This document shows positions 1 through 6,160 of a stretch of 9,167 bases of DNA, one piece after another. Each line of letters starts with the position of its first letter. The stretch's first letter is position 1. The position numbers and the translations under genes were made by a program. Source of the DNA: Bacteroidota bacterium (GTDB lineage Bacteria; Bacteroidota; Bacteroidia; Bacteroidales; Prolixibacteraceae); assembly GCA_023393265.1 (NCBI GenBank), contig JAEWME010000400.1:1-9167 (forward strand). The letters are read 5' to 3'. A model generated the notes under the pieces. It ran no database searches. It had not been told where the DNA came from and worked only from the letters and a program-made list of their open reading frames with translations.

Positions 1-260
1 AAATAGCCCGAATCAGGGTTTAGACCATAGGCATTCGGCCGCCTCCCCCCTACTGTTTCCTGTTTTCCAAAATCAAGAACGAAACCATCCTCAATTAATT
101 CAGTAATGAGTTTCGTTGTCGTGGGAACACTGAGATCCAACTCCTTAGCCAAGTCTGCAATCGTACTGGAACCGTTATAGATATAATATCGAATGATATT
201 TTTCTTGATTACAGCATTTTTACTGCCCGATTCGGATTCGATAATAAATTTATGAAGCAT
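1..260 (-). CDS. ROK-family transcriptional regulator, N-terminal part (runs off the left edge)
   Basis: The minus strand reads from an ATG at 260-258 to the window edge, giving about 86 residues. A winged helix-turn-helix occupies roughly residues 20-65; 'SSTIADLAKELDLSVPTTTK' (31-50) is the HTH core. It is followed by 'VGGRRPNAYGLNPDSGY' (70-86), the wing and linker signature (GGRRP) of NagC/Mlc/XylR-type ROK repressors. The sugar-binding ROK domain would lie outside the window. An in-frame TAA directly precedes the ATG, so no longer start is possible; there is no Shine-Dalgarno, as is common in Bacteroidota. The gene is divergent from the epimerase/DUF4434/transporter cluster and, by the usual ROK arrangement, probably represses it and itself until a sugar or sugar phosphate binds. 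ROK kinases lack the HTH, so a kinase is unlikely. The effector cannot be told from this fragment. Confidence 0.88.
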   Translation of the reverse strand, partial: MLHKFIIESESGSKNAVIKKNIIRYYIYNGSSTIADLAKELDLSVPTTTKLITELIEDGFVLDFGKQETVGGRRPNAYGLNPDSGY

Positions 261-320
261 TTACTGAAAAGTTTTATCATTCAACAACGATTTAACCACA
301 GAGAATCCCCTGAGATTACG

Positions 321-328
321 CAAATCTA
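321..328 (-). promoter_or_regulatory. Candidate -7 box for the ROK gene
   Basis: On the minus strand the bases read TAGATTTG, a full match to the Bacteroidota -7 consensus TAnnTTTG, about 60 bases upstream of the ROK start. No TTG/TTTG -33 element sits at the usual 17-23 base spacing (the nearest TTG is about 27 bases upstream), so this is only a candidate. Confidence 0.3.
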
Positions 329-437
329 CAAAAAAATCATAATCATGCGCTCGCTTCAATGTCAAATTGAACATCTTCAAGCCAATAAGACCAAACACCG
401 CGAAAACAAACTACGAAAAGATAAAATTAATAATGCT

Positions 438-452
438 TTTGAAATTTTCAAA
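438..452. promoter_or_regulatory. Perfect palindrome, candidate ROK operator
   Basis: TTTGAAA-T-TTTCAAA is a perfect 7-1-7 palindrome. It lies about 113 bases upstream of the epimerase start and 55 bases upstream of the candidate -7 box. ROK repressors bind AT-rich palindromes of about this size in intergenic DNA. Assignment to this ROK protein is inferred from position only. Confidence 0.4.
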
Positions 453-506
453 CCAATTAAATAAAAATTTTTAGCATAGAAATGTATTTATTAAATTATT
501 TTATTA

Positions 507-514
507 TTACTTTG
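507..514 (+). promoter_or_regulatory. Candidate -7 box for the epimerase cluster
   Basis: TTACTTTG matches TAnnTTTG at all but one fixed position and is followed by C, as often seen in Bacteroidota promoters. It would give a 5' leader of about 45 bases. No clear -33 TTTG was found upstream, so support is weak. Confidence 0.3.
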
Positions 515-565
515 CCATAATTAAAATTCAACAAAAGTTTAAGAGAAACTAAATACAATTAATCG

Positions 566-1729
566 ATGGAGTATAATGATCTGAATATTTATGCCAATCA
601 GTATAAAACAGAACTTCTGGAGCAAGTTATTCCTTTTTGGCTGAATCACTCAAAAGACAAAGATTTTGGAGGCTACTTTACTTCTTTAAACAGGTACGGA
701 GAAGTCTTCGATACAGACAAGTTTATTTGGCTTCAGGGAAGGGAAGTGTGGCTTTTCGCAATGTTGTATAATAAAGTGGAAAAGAAACAGGAATGGCTTG
801 AGATGGCCTTATATGGCGCTTCTTTCCTGAAAAAATATGGTATGGATGCCGAAGGAAACTGGTATTTCTCCTTAACAAGAGAAGGAACACCACTCATTCA
901 GCCGTATAATATTTTTTCTGATTGCTTTGCAGCTATGGCTTTTTCCGAACTTTACAAGGCAACAAATGATGGCGAATTCAAAAAAATTGCCGTAAACACT
1001 TTCAATAATATCGTCAAGCGTCAAGATAATCCAAAGGGTATTTACACCAAAGCTGTACCAGGAACAAGGCCGCTGAAAAATTTCTCTTTGCCTATGATTT
1101 TATGCAATTTGTCTCTTATCATGGAAGACGTTTTAGGGACAGAGAATGTCAACAAAACCATTCAACCGCTGATTCATGAGGTAATGGATGTATTTTATGA
1201 TAATGAATCTGGATTAATTAGGGAAAATGTCACTCCTGAGGGAAAATTCAGCGACTCGTATGAAGGCCGGTTAATCAATCCCGGACATACAAATGAATCG
1301 ATGTGGTTCATGATGGATTTAGCCGTTCGGAATAACGACACCGATCTTATTGACAAAGCCATCAAGATATTGCTCCGATCAACCGAAAAAGGATGGGACA
1401 GCCAATACGGAGGAATTTTCTACTTTTTAGATATAAAAGGACACCCAACCCAACAACTGGAATGGGATCAGAAGCTTTGGTGGGTTCATATCGAAACACT
1501 TATTTCGATGGCAAAGGCCTATCGGCTTACCGGGAATGAAACCTGTAAAACATGGTTTGAAACCATCCATAGTTATACATGGGCCCATTTTAAGGATCCG
1601 GAATATGCCGAATGGTTTGGCTACCTTAACCGAAAGGGAGAGCCATTATTACAACTGAAAGGAGGCAAATGGAAAGGATGCTTCCATGTGCCCCGTGGTT
1701 TGTATGAAATTTGGAAAATTCTTGAATAA
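566..1729 (+). CDS. N-acylglucosamine 2-epimerase-like (AGE/RenBP family) protein
   Basis: This 387-residue soluble protein matches the AGE family in length and motifs. The family folds as an (alpha/alpha)6 barrel and interconverts ManNAc and GlcNAc in the cytoplasm. Visible signatures: 'KFIWLQGREVWLFAMLY' (52-68, with the conserved GR), 'GRLINPGHTNESMWFM' (234-249, H241 and E244), 'KLWWVHIETL' (303-312) and 'KGCFHVPRG' (370-378, H374). H241 and H374 correspond to the two histidines regarded as catalytic in AGE-type epimerases. The NPGH and CFHVPR forms fit AGE better than cellobiose 2-epimerase or YihS-type isomerases, but the exact substrate is not proven. An in-frame TAA at 560-562 fixes ATG 566 as the longest start; there is no Shine-Dalgarno. 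It is first in a cluster with a DUF4434 gene 42 bases downstream and a sugar porter, probably under the divergent ROK regulator. No signal peptide. Confidence 0.9.
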   Translation: MEYNDLNIYANQYKTELLEQVIPFWLNHSKDKDFGGYFTSLNRYGEVFDTDKFIWLQGREVWLFAMLYNKVEKKQEWLEMALYGASFLKKYGMDAEGNWYFSLTREGTPLIQPYNIFSDCFAAMAFSELYKATNDGEFKKIAVNTFNNIVKRQDNPKGIYTKAVPGTRPLKNFSLPMILCNLSLIMEDVLGTENVNKTIQPLIHEVMDVFYDNESGLIRENVTPEGKFSDSYEGRLINPGHTNESMWFMMDLAVRNNDTDLIDKAIKILLRSTEKGWDSQYGGIFYFLDIKGHPTQQLEWDQKLWWVHIETLISMAKAYRLTGNETCKTWFETIHSYTWAHFKDPEYAEWFGYLNRKGEPLLQLKGGKWKGCFHVPRGLYEIWKILE

Positions 1730-1771
1730 AAGCAATGATGTTTTTGGTCATTAAATAATAGTCGTCAACAA

Positions 1772-2869
1772 ATGAAGGAAAGTTCAAAATCCCGGCGCGA
1801 TTTTTTCAAAAAAGCCTCATTGGGAGGAATGGCTGCGTTAACTATCCCCTCTTCCGGGCTGGCGTCCAACTTTATGAATTGGGAAGAAAGTCAGGAAATT
1901 GAAAGCAACTTAATTGTTCCAAAGGCCAAAGGCTTAAAAATTACCGGGACATTTCTTGACGAGATTTCACACGACATTCCGCACCAGAATTGGGGTGAAA
2001 AAGAATGGGACCGGGACTTCGCTTATATGAAAAGTATAGGTATTGATACGGTAATAATGATCAGGTCTGGCTATAGAAAATTCATTACCTACCCGTCTCC
2101 ATACCTTTTAAAAAAACACAATTGCTATATGCCCTCTGTCGATCTGCTCGATATATACTTAAGACTTTCAGCCAAATATGACATGAAATTCTATTTCGGC
2201 CTGTATGATTCCGGAAAATACTGGGATACAGGCGATCTAAGCTGGGAGACTGAGGACAATAAATATGTGATTGAGGAGGTTTGGAAAAATTACGGAAGCA
2301 AGTACGACAGTTTTCAGGGATGGTACATCTCCGGAGAAATTAGCCGCAAGACAAAAGGAGCCATCGGCGCTTTTCGCACCATGGGGAAACAATGCAAAGA
2401 TATTTCCGGAGGATTGCCAACATTTATTTCGCCGTGGATCGACGGAAAGAAAGCTGTTGAATCTGCCGGAAGTAGTCTGACCAAGGACAAAGCCGTCTCT
2501 GTTCAGGAGCATGAACAGGAATGGAGCGAAATTTTCGATGGCATTCATGATGTTGTTGACGCATGTGCATTTCAAGATGGTCATATTGATTATGACGAAT
2601 TGGATGCCTTTTTTGATGTTAATAAAAAGATGGCGGATAAGTTTGGGATGAAATGCTGGACGAACGCCGAAACTTTTGATCGGGACATGCCAATTAAGTT
2701 TTTACCGATTAAATTTGACAAACTCAGGATGAAACTTGAAGCTGCCGCCCGGGCAGGTTACGACAAAGGCATAACTTTCGAATTCTCGCATTTTATGAGT
2801 CCCCAGTCAGCCTACCTTCAGGCCGGAAATTTATATAACCGATACAAAGAATACTTCAATATCCTTTAA
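1772..2869 (+). CDS. Exported DUF4434 TIM-barrel protein, putative glycoside hydrolase
   Basis: A 365-residue protein. It opens with a Tat-like signal: 'SKSRRDFFKKASLGG' (5-19, twin arginine R8-R9), then a hydrophobic stretch to about residue 32, so export across the inner membrane is likely. The mature part begins 'GLKITGTFLDEISHDIPHQN' (54-73), the typical start of DUF4434 (Pfam family in the TIM-barrel glycosidase superfamily). Two acidic residues sit where a clan-A-like glycosidase would place its catalytic pair: E189 in 'GWYISGEIS' (183-191, end of a strand) and E300 in 'MKCWTNAETF' (293-302). Other aromatic and charged positions, such as 'ACAFQDGHID' (264-273), may line a substrate pocket. 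Activity is inferred; the family lacks an assigned reaction as far as I know. It sits between an epimerase and a sugar porter with 42- and 12-base gaps, consistent with one transcript. No Shine-Dalgarno before the ATG. Confidence 0.82.
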   Translation: MKESSKSRRDFFKKASLGGMAALTIPSSGLASNFMNWEESQEIESNLIVPKAKGLKITGTFLDEISHDIPHQNWGEKEWDRDFAYMKSIGIDTVIMIRSGYRKFITYPSPYLLKKHNCYMPSVDLLDIYLRLSAKYDMKFYFGLYDSGKYWDTGDLSWETEDNKYVIEEVWKNYGSKYDSFQGWYISGEISRKTKGAIGAFRTMGKQCKDISGGLPTFISPWIDGKKAVESAGSSLTKDKAVSVQEHEQEWSEIFDGIHDVVDACAFQDGHIDYDELDAFFDVNKKMADKFGMKCWTNAETFDRDMPIKFLPIKFDKLRMKLEAAARAGYDKGITFEFSHFMSPQSAYLQAGNLYNRYKEYFNIL

Positions 2870-2881
2870 ACTTTAGGAAAA

Positions 2882-4291
2882 ATGACTCAGAATAAAAAGG
2901 AAAATCTCCAATATGTAATCTTTTTGGCAACCGTAGCAGCCCTTGGTGGTTTCCTTTTCGGATACGACACTGCTGTTATCTCGGGGACGATTGGAAGTGT
3001 GTCCAGCCAGTTTAACCTGAATGATGTAAGCACAGGCTGGTACGTTGGCTGTGCGCTCGTCGGTTCCATTTTTGGTGTTGCGGTAGCCGGAAAATTAAGT
3101 GATTATTTCGGCAGAAAGCTCGTACTTCTTTTCTCAGCAGTTCTTTTCAGTGCGTCTGCAATTGGCTGTATGCTATCGGGAAATATTTCGCAACTGGTTG
3201 TCTACCGGATCATAGGAGGCGTTGGGATTGGTGTTGCTTCTGTTATTTCCCCTTTGTATATTTCTGAGATAGCAGTTACCCGGCTTCGTGGCACATTGGT
3301 TACATTGTATCAGCTTGCAATAACTATTGGGTTCATGGGTGCTTACCTTATTAATTACGGAATAAGCAGTTATTCTGATCATATACAGACCTCAGGAAAT
3401 GTATCCGGAATCTGGGGAAAAATAATGGTTACAGAAACATGGCGGGGTATGTTGGGAGCAGAAGCTATTCCGGCTATACTGTTTTTTGCTATTTTATTTT
3501 TCATTCCTGAAAGTCCCAGATGGCTCATTATAAAATCGAAAGAAGGTAGTGCCCTAAAGACGCTAAAAAGAATATATGGTCACCAAGAAGCGAGCATTCA
3601 GGTGGCAGACCTGAAGACAATTATCCAAACAGAAGATAAGGCAAGCTGGAAAATATTGTTCCAACCGGGGTTCCGTGTAGCCCTGTTTATTGGTGTCAGC
3701 CTGGCTATTCTCGGACAATTCATGGGTGTTAATGCTGTTCTTTATTACGGTCCGTCAATCTTTCAGCAAACAGGTCTTTCAGAAGGAGACTCTCTTCTTT
3801 ACCAGGTAATCGTTGGTCTGGTCAATTTCGGATCAACAGTTTTAGCTATGATTGTTATTGACAAGATTGGCAGAAAAAAACTGGTTTACTATGGCGTCTC
3901 CGGAATGATCGTATCCCTTGTCCTCATCGGATTTTATTTCACAATAAACAAAAATGGGAATGTTATTCCACCCGTTACACTACTGATACTGATACTTATC
4001 TACATTCTCAGTTGTGCCATATCTATTTGCGTTGTCATCTGGGTATTGCTATCCGAAATGTATCCTGCAAAAGTCAGAGGTTTAGCCATGTCTGCAGCAG
4101 GTTTCTCTCTCTGGATAGGAACCTACCTGATTGGTCAACTCACACCTTGGTTAATGACAACGCTTTCGGCAGCAGGAGTGTTTTGGTTGTTCGGGTTAAT
4201 GTGCCTGCCATATTTATACATCACATGGAAACTGGTGCCAGAAACGACAGGAAAATCACTCGAAGATATCGAACGTGAGTGGCAGGCATGA
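2882..4291 (+). CDS. MFS sugar porter-family transporter (XylE/GLUT-like)
   Basis: A 469-residue inner-membrane protein with 12 predicted membrane segments, the normal length for the sugar porter family, which moves monosaccharides, often with H+. Signatures in order: 'GGFLFGYDTAVISGTIG' (22-38, TM1), 'GKLSDYFGRK' (70-79, loop 2-3), 'PLYISEIAVTRLRG' (124-137), 'IPESPRW' (208-214), 'LGQFMGVNAVLYYG' (277-290, TM7), 'DKIGRKK' (327-333), 'WVLLSEMYPAKVRG' (387-400) and 'PETTGKSLEDIE' (453-464). From memory of E. coli XylE, the first glutamine of the TM7 QQ pair is G278 here, and the TM11 sugar-contact glutamine is a leucine (about L410), so specificity probably differs from xylose/glucose carriers. 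A weak AGGA (2875-2878) precedes the ATG, 12 bases after the DUF4434 gene. Last gene of the cluster before a strong terminator. Substrate unknown; an amino sugar or its epimer is suggested only by context. Confidence 0.93.
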   Translation: MTQNKKENLQYVIFLATVAALGGFLFGYDTAVISGTIGSVSSQFNLNDVSTGWYVGCALVGSIFGVAVAGKLSDYFGRKLVLLFSAVLFSASAIGCMLSGNISQLVVYRIIGGVGIGVASVISPLYISEIAVTRLRGTLVTLYQLAITIGFMGAYLINYGISSYSDHIQTSGNVSGIWGKIMVTETWRGMLGAEAIPAILFFAILFFIPESPRWLIIKSKEGSALKTLKRIYGHQEASIQVADLKTIIQTEDKASWKILFQPGFRVALFIGVSLAILGQFMGVNAVLYYGPSIFQQTGLSEGDSLLYQVIVGLVNFGSTVLAMIVIDKIGRKKLVYYGVSGMIVSLVLIGFYFTINKNGNVIPPVTLLILILIYILSCAISICVVIWVLLSEMYPAKVRGLAMSAAGFSLWIGTYLIGQLTPWLMTTLSAAGVFWLFGLMCLPYLYITWKLVPETTGKSLEDIEREWQA

Positions 4292-4320
4292 TGCTGCATT
4301 AGGAAAGAATGATTCTGCAT
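4288..4320. repeat. Short imperfect direct repeat at the transporter stop codon
   Basis: ATGATGCTGCAT (4288-4299) and ATGATTCTGCAT (4309-4320) are 12-mers with one mismatch and a 21-base period; the first overlaps the transporter stop codon. It may be a small local duplication. No function is evident. Confidence 0.4.
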
Positions 4321-4392
4321 AAAGCCATCAGAAAACAGCTAAGTTTTTTTCATAAACAGTTTAGGGTTGACAATTATTTAAAGTTAGAAGAG

Positions 4393-4430
4393 AAAAGGCA
4401 GAAACTCAGGTTTCTGCCTTTTTCGTTTTT
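4393..4430 (+). terminator. Rho-independent terminator after the sugar porter
   Basis: A perfect 12-bp stem (4393-4404 with 4411-4422) encloses CTCAGG; a further C-G pair closes a TCAG tetraloop. It is followed by a T-rich tract (TTTTCGTTTTT). On the minus strand the stem ends in TTTTCTCTTCT, so it may also stop transcripts from the convergent ywbE side. The rest of the 317-base gap, 4431-4608, is AT-rich and shows no gene or clear signal. Confidence 0.9.
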
Positions 4431-4608
4431 CCGAAATATCAATATTGTATTTGATTTAAACCCATAATCCTAAAGCTTGATTATAATTGCATCAATCTGT
4501 GAAAACCATTTGGGTGAACATGATAGAAAAATAAAACATAAACCACTTGCAAAATAATGTTTGTGATTTAGACATATAATCAGCCACCCTTATAATCAAC
4601 CGGTTCAC

Positions 4609-4806
4609 TTATTCTTCTACAATCTCTTTTATTCTACCAACTTCACCCGATTCCAGGCGAACCTTTATTCCGTGCGGATGAACGGATGAATTAGTCAGGA
4701 TATTTTTCACAATACCTTCAGTCAATTCTCCTGTCCGCTGGTGTTGCCTCTGTATAATAAGAACCATTGCACCAATCTTTACATCACTTCGTTTTTGGCC
4801 ATCCAT
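4609..4806 (-). CDS. ywbE: Small YwbE-family protein (DUF2196)
   Basis: A 65-residue protein beginning 'MDGQKRSDVKIG' and containing 'VKIGAMVLIIQRQHQRTGEL' and 'GIVKNILTNSSVHPHGIKVR', ending 'LESGEVGRIKEIVEE'. This is the conserved layout of the YwbE/DUF2196 family, a small beta-rich, KOW-like protein of unknown role; nucleic-acid binding is only speculation. The open frame continues 31 codons upstream to 4899, but that extension translates the folE terminator hairpin and overlaps the folE stop, so the Met at 4806-4804 is the sensible start and gives the family's usual length. No Shine-Dalgarno is seen. It lies downstream of folE on the same strand, separated by the terminator, so it depends either on read-through or on its own promoter, which I could not locate. 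Confidence 0.87.
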   Translation of the reverse strand: MDGQKRSDVKIGAMVLIIQRQHQRTGELTEGIVKNILTNSSVHPHGIKVRLESGEVGRIKEIVEE

Positions 4807-4831
4807 ATTTTTATATTTTCTACGAATTAAT

Positions 4832-4858
4832 AAAAAAAGCCTCTCTTGCGAAAGGCTT
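4832..4858 (-). terminator. Rho-independent terminator after folE
   Basis: On the minus strand a 9-bp stem (one T-G wobble) pairs 4858-4850 with 4845-4837 and is closed by a GCAA (GNRA-type) tetraloop at 4849-4846. It is followed by a run of seven T residues (plus-strand A run 4832-4838, overlapping the base of the stem). It begins about 30 bases beyond the folE stop and ends 26 bases before the ywbE start. Confidence 0.88.
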
Positions 4859-4888
4859 ATACAATTAATTATTATCAAAATCTGCATA

Positions 4889-5623
4889 TCACGAAGCACT
4901 CAATGTCAGGTACTTCAGAAACTCTTCCCGTTTCTGTTGTTCTTTAAATACGCCGGAATACTCGGCAGTTATCGTTGAACTTCCATCGTCCTGAATTCCT
5001 CTTGAAGACACACACATGTGTCTGGCATCTATCACCACAGCAACATCATCTGTTTTCAGTATTTTCTTCAATTCGCTGGCAATCTGAACTGTCAATCGCT
5101 CCTGAACCTGTGGTCGCCGTGCAAAATAATCAACGATCCGATTAATTTTTGAAAGACCAATTACCTGCCCGCTGGAGATATAAGCAACATGAGCTTTCCC
5201 AACAATCGGCAAAAAATGGTGCTCACAGGTAGAATTGAGGTTTATATTTTTTTCAATCAGCATTTCTCCATATTTGAACTTGTTCTCGAAAACTGACATA
5301 TGAGGTTTATTCGCCGGATTCAAACCGTAAAAAATCTCTTTCACAAACATTTTGGCCACACGATGCGGTGTTCCGCTCAAACTATCGTCGGTCAGATCGA
5401 GCCCCAGAACATCCATGATTTCTCTGAACCTATCTTCGATAATTTCCATTTTTTGCTCATCGCTCAATACAAAAGCGTCATCACGCAATGGCGTATCAAT
5501 CGATGTGGCCACATGGTTGTCGCCAATAATATCGTACCCATTTTTATCTTTTGATTGTGTCTGCTGACTGCCATTTACCCTGGATTTTGCGGTCTCAGTC
5601 TTTACAAATCCATATACTTTCAT
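4889..5623 (-). CDS. folE: GTP cyclohydrolase I (FolE)
   Basis: A 244-residue enzyme converting GTP to 7,8-dihydroneopterin triphosphate, the first step of tetrahydrofolate and of many pterin/queuosine-type pathways; cytoplasmic homodecamer in the family. 'TPHRVAKMF' (85-93), 'NSTCEHHFLPIVGKAHVAYI' (130-149), 'GLSKINRIVDYFARRPQVQE' (156-175) and 'DARHMCVSSRGIQD' (199-212) are diagnostic. By comparison with E. coli FolE, zinc ligands are C133, H136 and C204, with catalytic H135 and H202; all are present, so it should be a zinc-dependent, active enzyme. The roughly 55-residue polar N-terminal extension makes it longer than the E. coli protein (222) but is usual for one Bacteroidota FolE type. 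The start is fixed by an excellent Shine-Dalgarno five bases upstream. Monocistronic in appearance: terminator downstream, divergent symporter upstream. Confidence 0.97.
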   Translation of the reverse strand: MKVYGFVKTETAKSRVNGSQQTQSKDKNGYDIIGDNHVATSIDTPLRDDAFVLSDEQKMEIIEDRFREIMDVLGLDLTDDSLSGTPHRVAKMFVKEIFYGLNPANKPHMSVFENKFKYGEMLIEKNINLNSTCEHHFLPIVGKAHVAYISSGQVIGLSKINRIVDYFARRPQVQERLTVQIASELKKILKTDDVAVVIDARHMCVSSRGIQDDGSSTITAEYSGVFKEQQKREEFLKYLTLSAS

Positions 5624-5628
5624 AATCG

Positions 5629-5637
5629 ACCTCCTTA
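5629..5637 (-). promoter_or_regulatory. Strong Shine-Dalgarno of folE
   Basis: The minus strand reads TAAGGAGGT five bases before the folE ATG, a near-complete complement to the 16S rRNA 3' end. None of the other starts in the window has a comparable site, and Bacteroidota generally use them little. It settles the folE start. Confidence 0.85.
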
Positions 5638-5870
5638 AGATTTATTGATTTAAACGGCTTTGGAGTTGTTTTGTTTAATGATTACAGAAATAAATCAAAC
5701 AAATTATCATTTCAATCTCTCCCCCACAAACCTTATCTCTCAATTTATTGTGTTGCTATAACATTACTCAGTAAGAATAAGTTCAGTGAAAATATCTTAA
5801 ACTGGCCTGATTTTGAGACTAATCTTTTCGGTCCAGATAAAATTAATATTATTCAAATAAACTTCATTTA

Positions 5871-5905
5871 TTGATATATCTAATTGATATACCCGATTAG
5901 ACTAA
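5871..5905. promoter_or_regulatory. Overlapping small repeats, candidate operator
   Basis: TCTAAT (5879-5884) and ATTAGA (5896-5901) form a 6-bp inverted repeat with an 11-base spacer. TTGATATA occurs twice (5871-5878, 5884-5891), and TTAG-A-CTAA (5897-5905) is a small palindrome. The cluster lies just upstream of the candidate symporter -7 box. In such AT-rich DNA some of this is expected by chance. Confidence 0.25.
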
Positions 5906-5942
5906 AAATTAAACAATATACTAACCGAACACTTATGAATGG

Positions 5943-5950
5943 TATTTTTG
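5943..5950 (+). promoter_or_regulatory. Candidate -7 box for the GPH symporter transcript
   Basis: TATTTTTG fully matches TAnnTTTG. It is about 210 bases upstream of the symporter start, which would leave a long leader containing the 6092-6130 hairpin. No convincing -33 element was seen. Confidence 0.3.
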
Positions 5951-6091
5951 ACCGCAGTAAAAATCCTGTGCTGATGGCTATCGATTTGCTACTTCCGTAG
6001 AAACATTAAAAAAACAAATGGCTAAAAATCTGGTTATTCCCGGGAAAAAGCAAAAACAAGCTGAAAAGCAGTGAACCTGCAACAGACATAT

Positions 6092-6130
6092 CAGCTAAAT
6101 TGGATAAATTCGTGCTCTTCAGATTAGCTG
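6092..6130 (+). promoter_or_regulatory. Leader hairpin upstream of the GPH symporter
   Basis: CAGCTAA (6092-6098) pairs perfectly with TTAGCTG (6124-6130) around a 25-base loop, ending 30 bases before the symporter ATG. There is no T-tract, so it is not a terminator. It could be a 5'-leader stem or, as DNA, a spaced operator; chance is also possible. Confidence 0.3.
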
Positions 6131-6160
6131 CATCTTTTAAACAACCGAAAACTAAATAAA

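Larger units (their letters stand above)
261..565. promoter_or_regulatory. Divergent intergenic control region (ROK gene / epimerase cluster)
   Basis: This 305-base AT-rich spacer separates two divergent genes. It holds a perfect 7-1-7 palindrome (438-452), a group of TTCAA/TTGAA half-sites at 355-359, 367-371 and 376-380, and candidate -7 boxes for both directions. A 70-codon plus-strand frame (252-464) crosses it, but it has low-complexity Lys/Ile-rich content, overlaps the ROK start and resembles no family I know, so I treat the stretch as non-coding. No terminator or structured RNA was seen. Confidence 0.6.
5638..6160. other. Long intergenic region between divergent folE and the GPH symporter
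   Basis: About 520 bases, AT-rich, with many stops in all frames. A 67-codon plus-strand frame (5671-5874) has no recognisable content and lies in the folE upstream region. Signals seen: an inverted repeat around 5879-5901, a perfect -7 box at 5943-5950, and a hairpin at 6092-6130 close to the symporter start. Very short frames (such as 5936-6001, 21 codons) are not supported as genes. No terminator was found. Confidence 0.55.

Noticed and set aside
252..464. 70-codon plus-strand open frame in the divergent spacer
   Set aside because: It overlaps the ROK start, has low-complexity Lys/Ile/Asn content, matches no family known to me, and carries the likely operator palindrome.
566..1729. Cellobiose 2-epimerase or YihS-type isomerase as the identity of the epimerase
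   Set aside because: The GRLINPGH and CFHVPR motifs fit the AGE/RenBP branch better, although the substrate remains unproven.
2237..2584. 115-codon minus-strand frame inside the DUF4434 gene
   Set aside because: It lies wholly within a well-supported gene on the other strand and has no recognisable motif.
4470..4608. Separate terminator for ywbE on the minus strand
   Set aside because: The best stem there (around 4530-4566) has a mismatch and a long loop; the strong hairpin at 4393-4430 is the better bidirectional candidate.
4807..4899. Upstream extension of the ywbE frame to 96 codons
   Set aside because: The extension translates the folE terminator and overlaps the folE stop; the Met at 4806 gives the normal family length.
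5671..5874. 67-codon plus-strand frame upstream of folE
   Set aside because: AT-rich chance frame without motif or neighbour support, in the folE promoter region.
5936..6160. Short frames (21 and 18 codons, and an open stretch of about 49 codons without a start) before the symporter, possible gene remnant
   Set aside because: No similarity to a known protein is visible, and the lysine-rich content fits AT-rich non-coding DNA.
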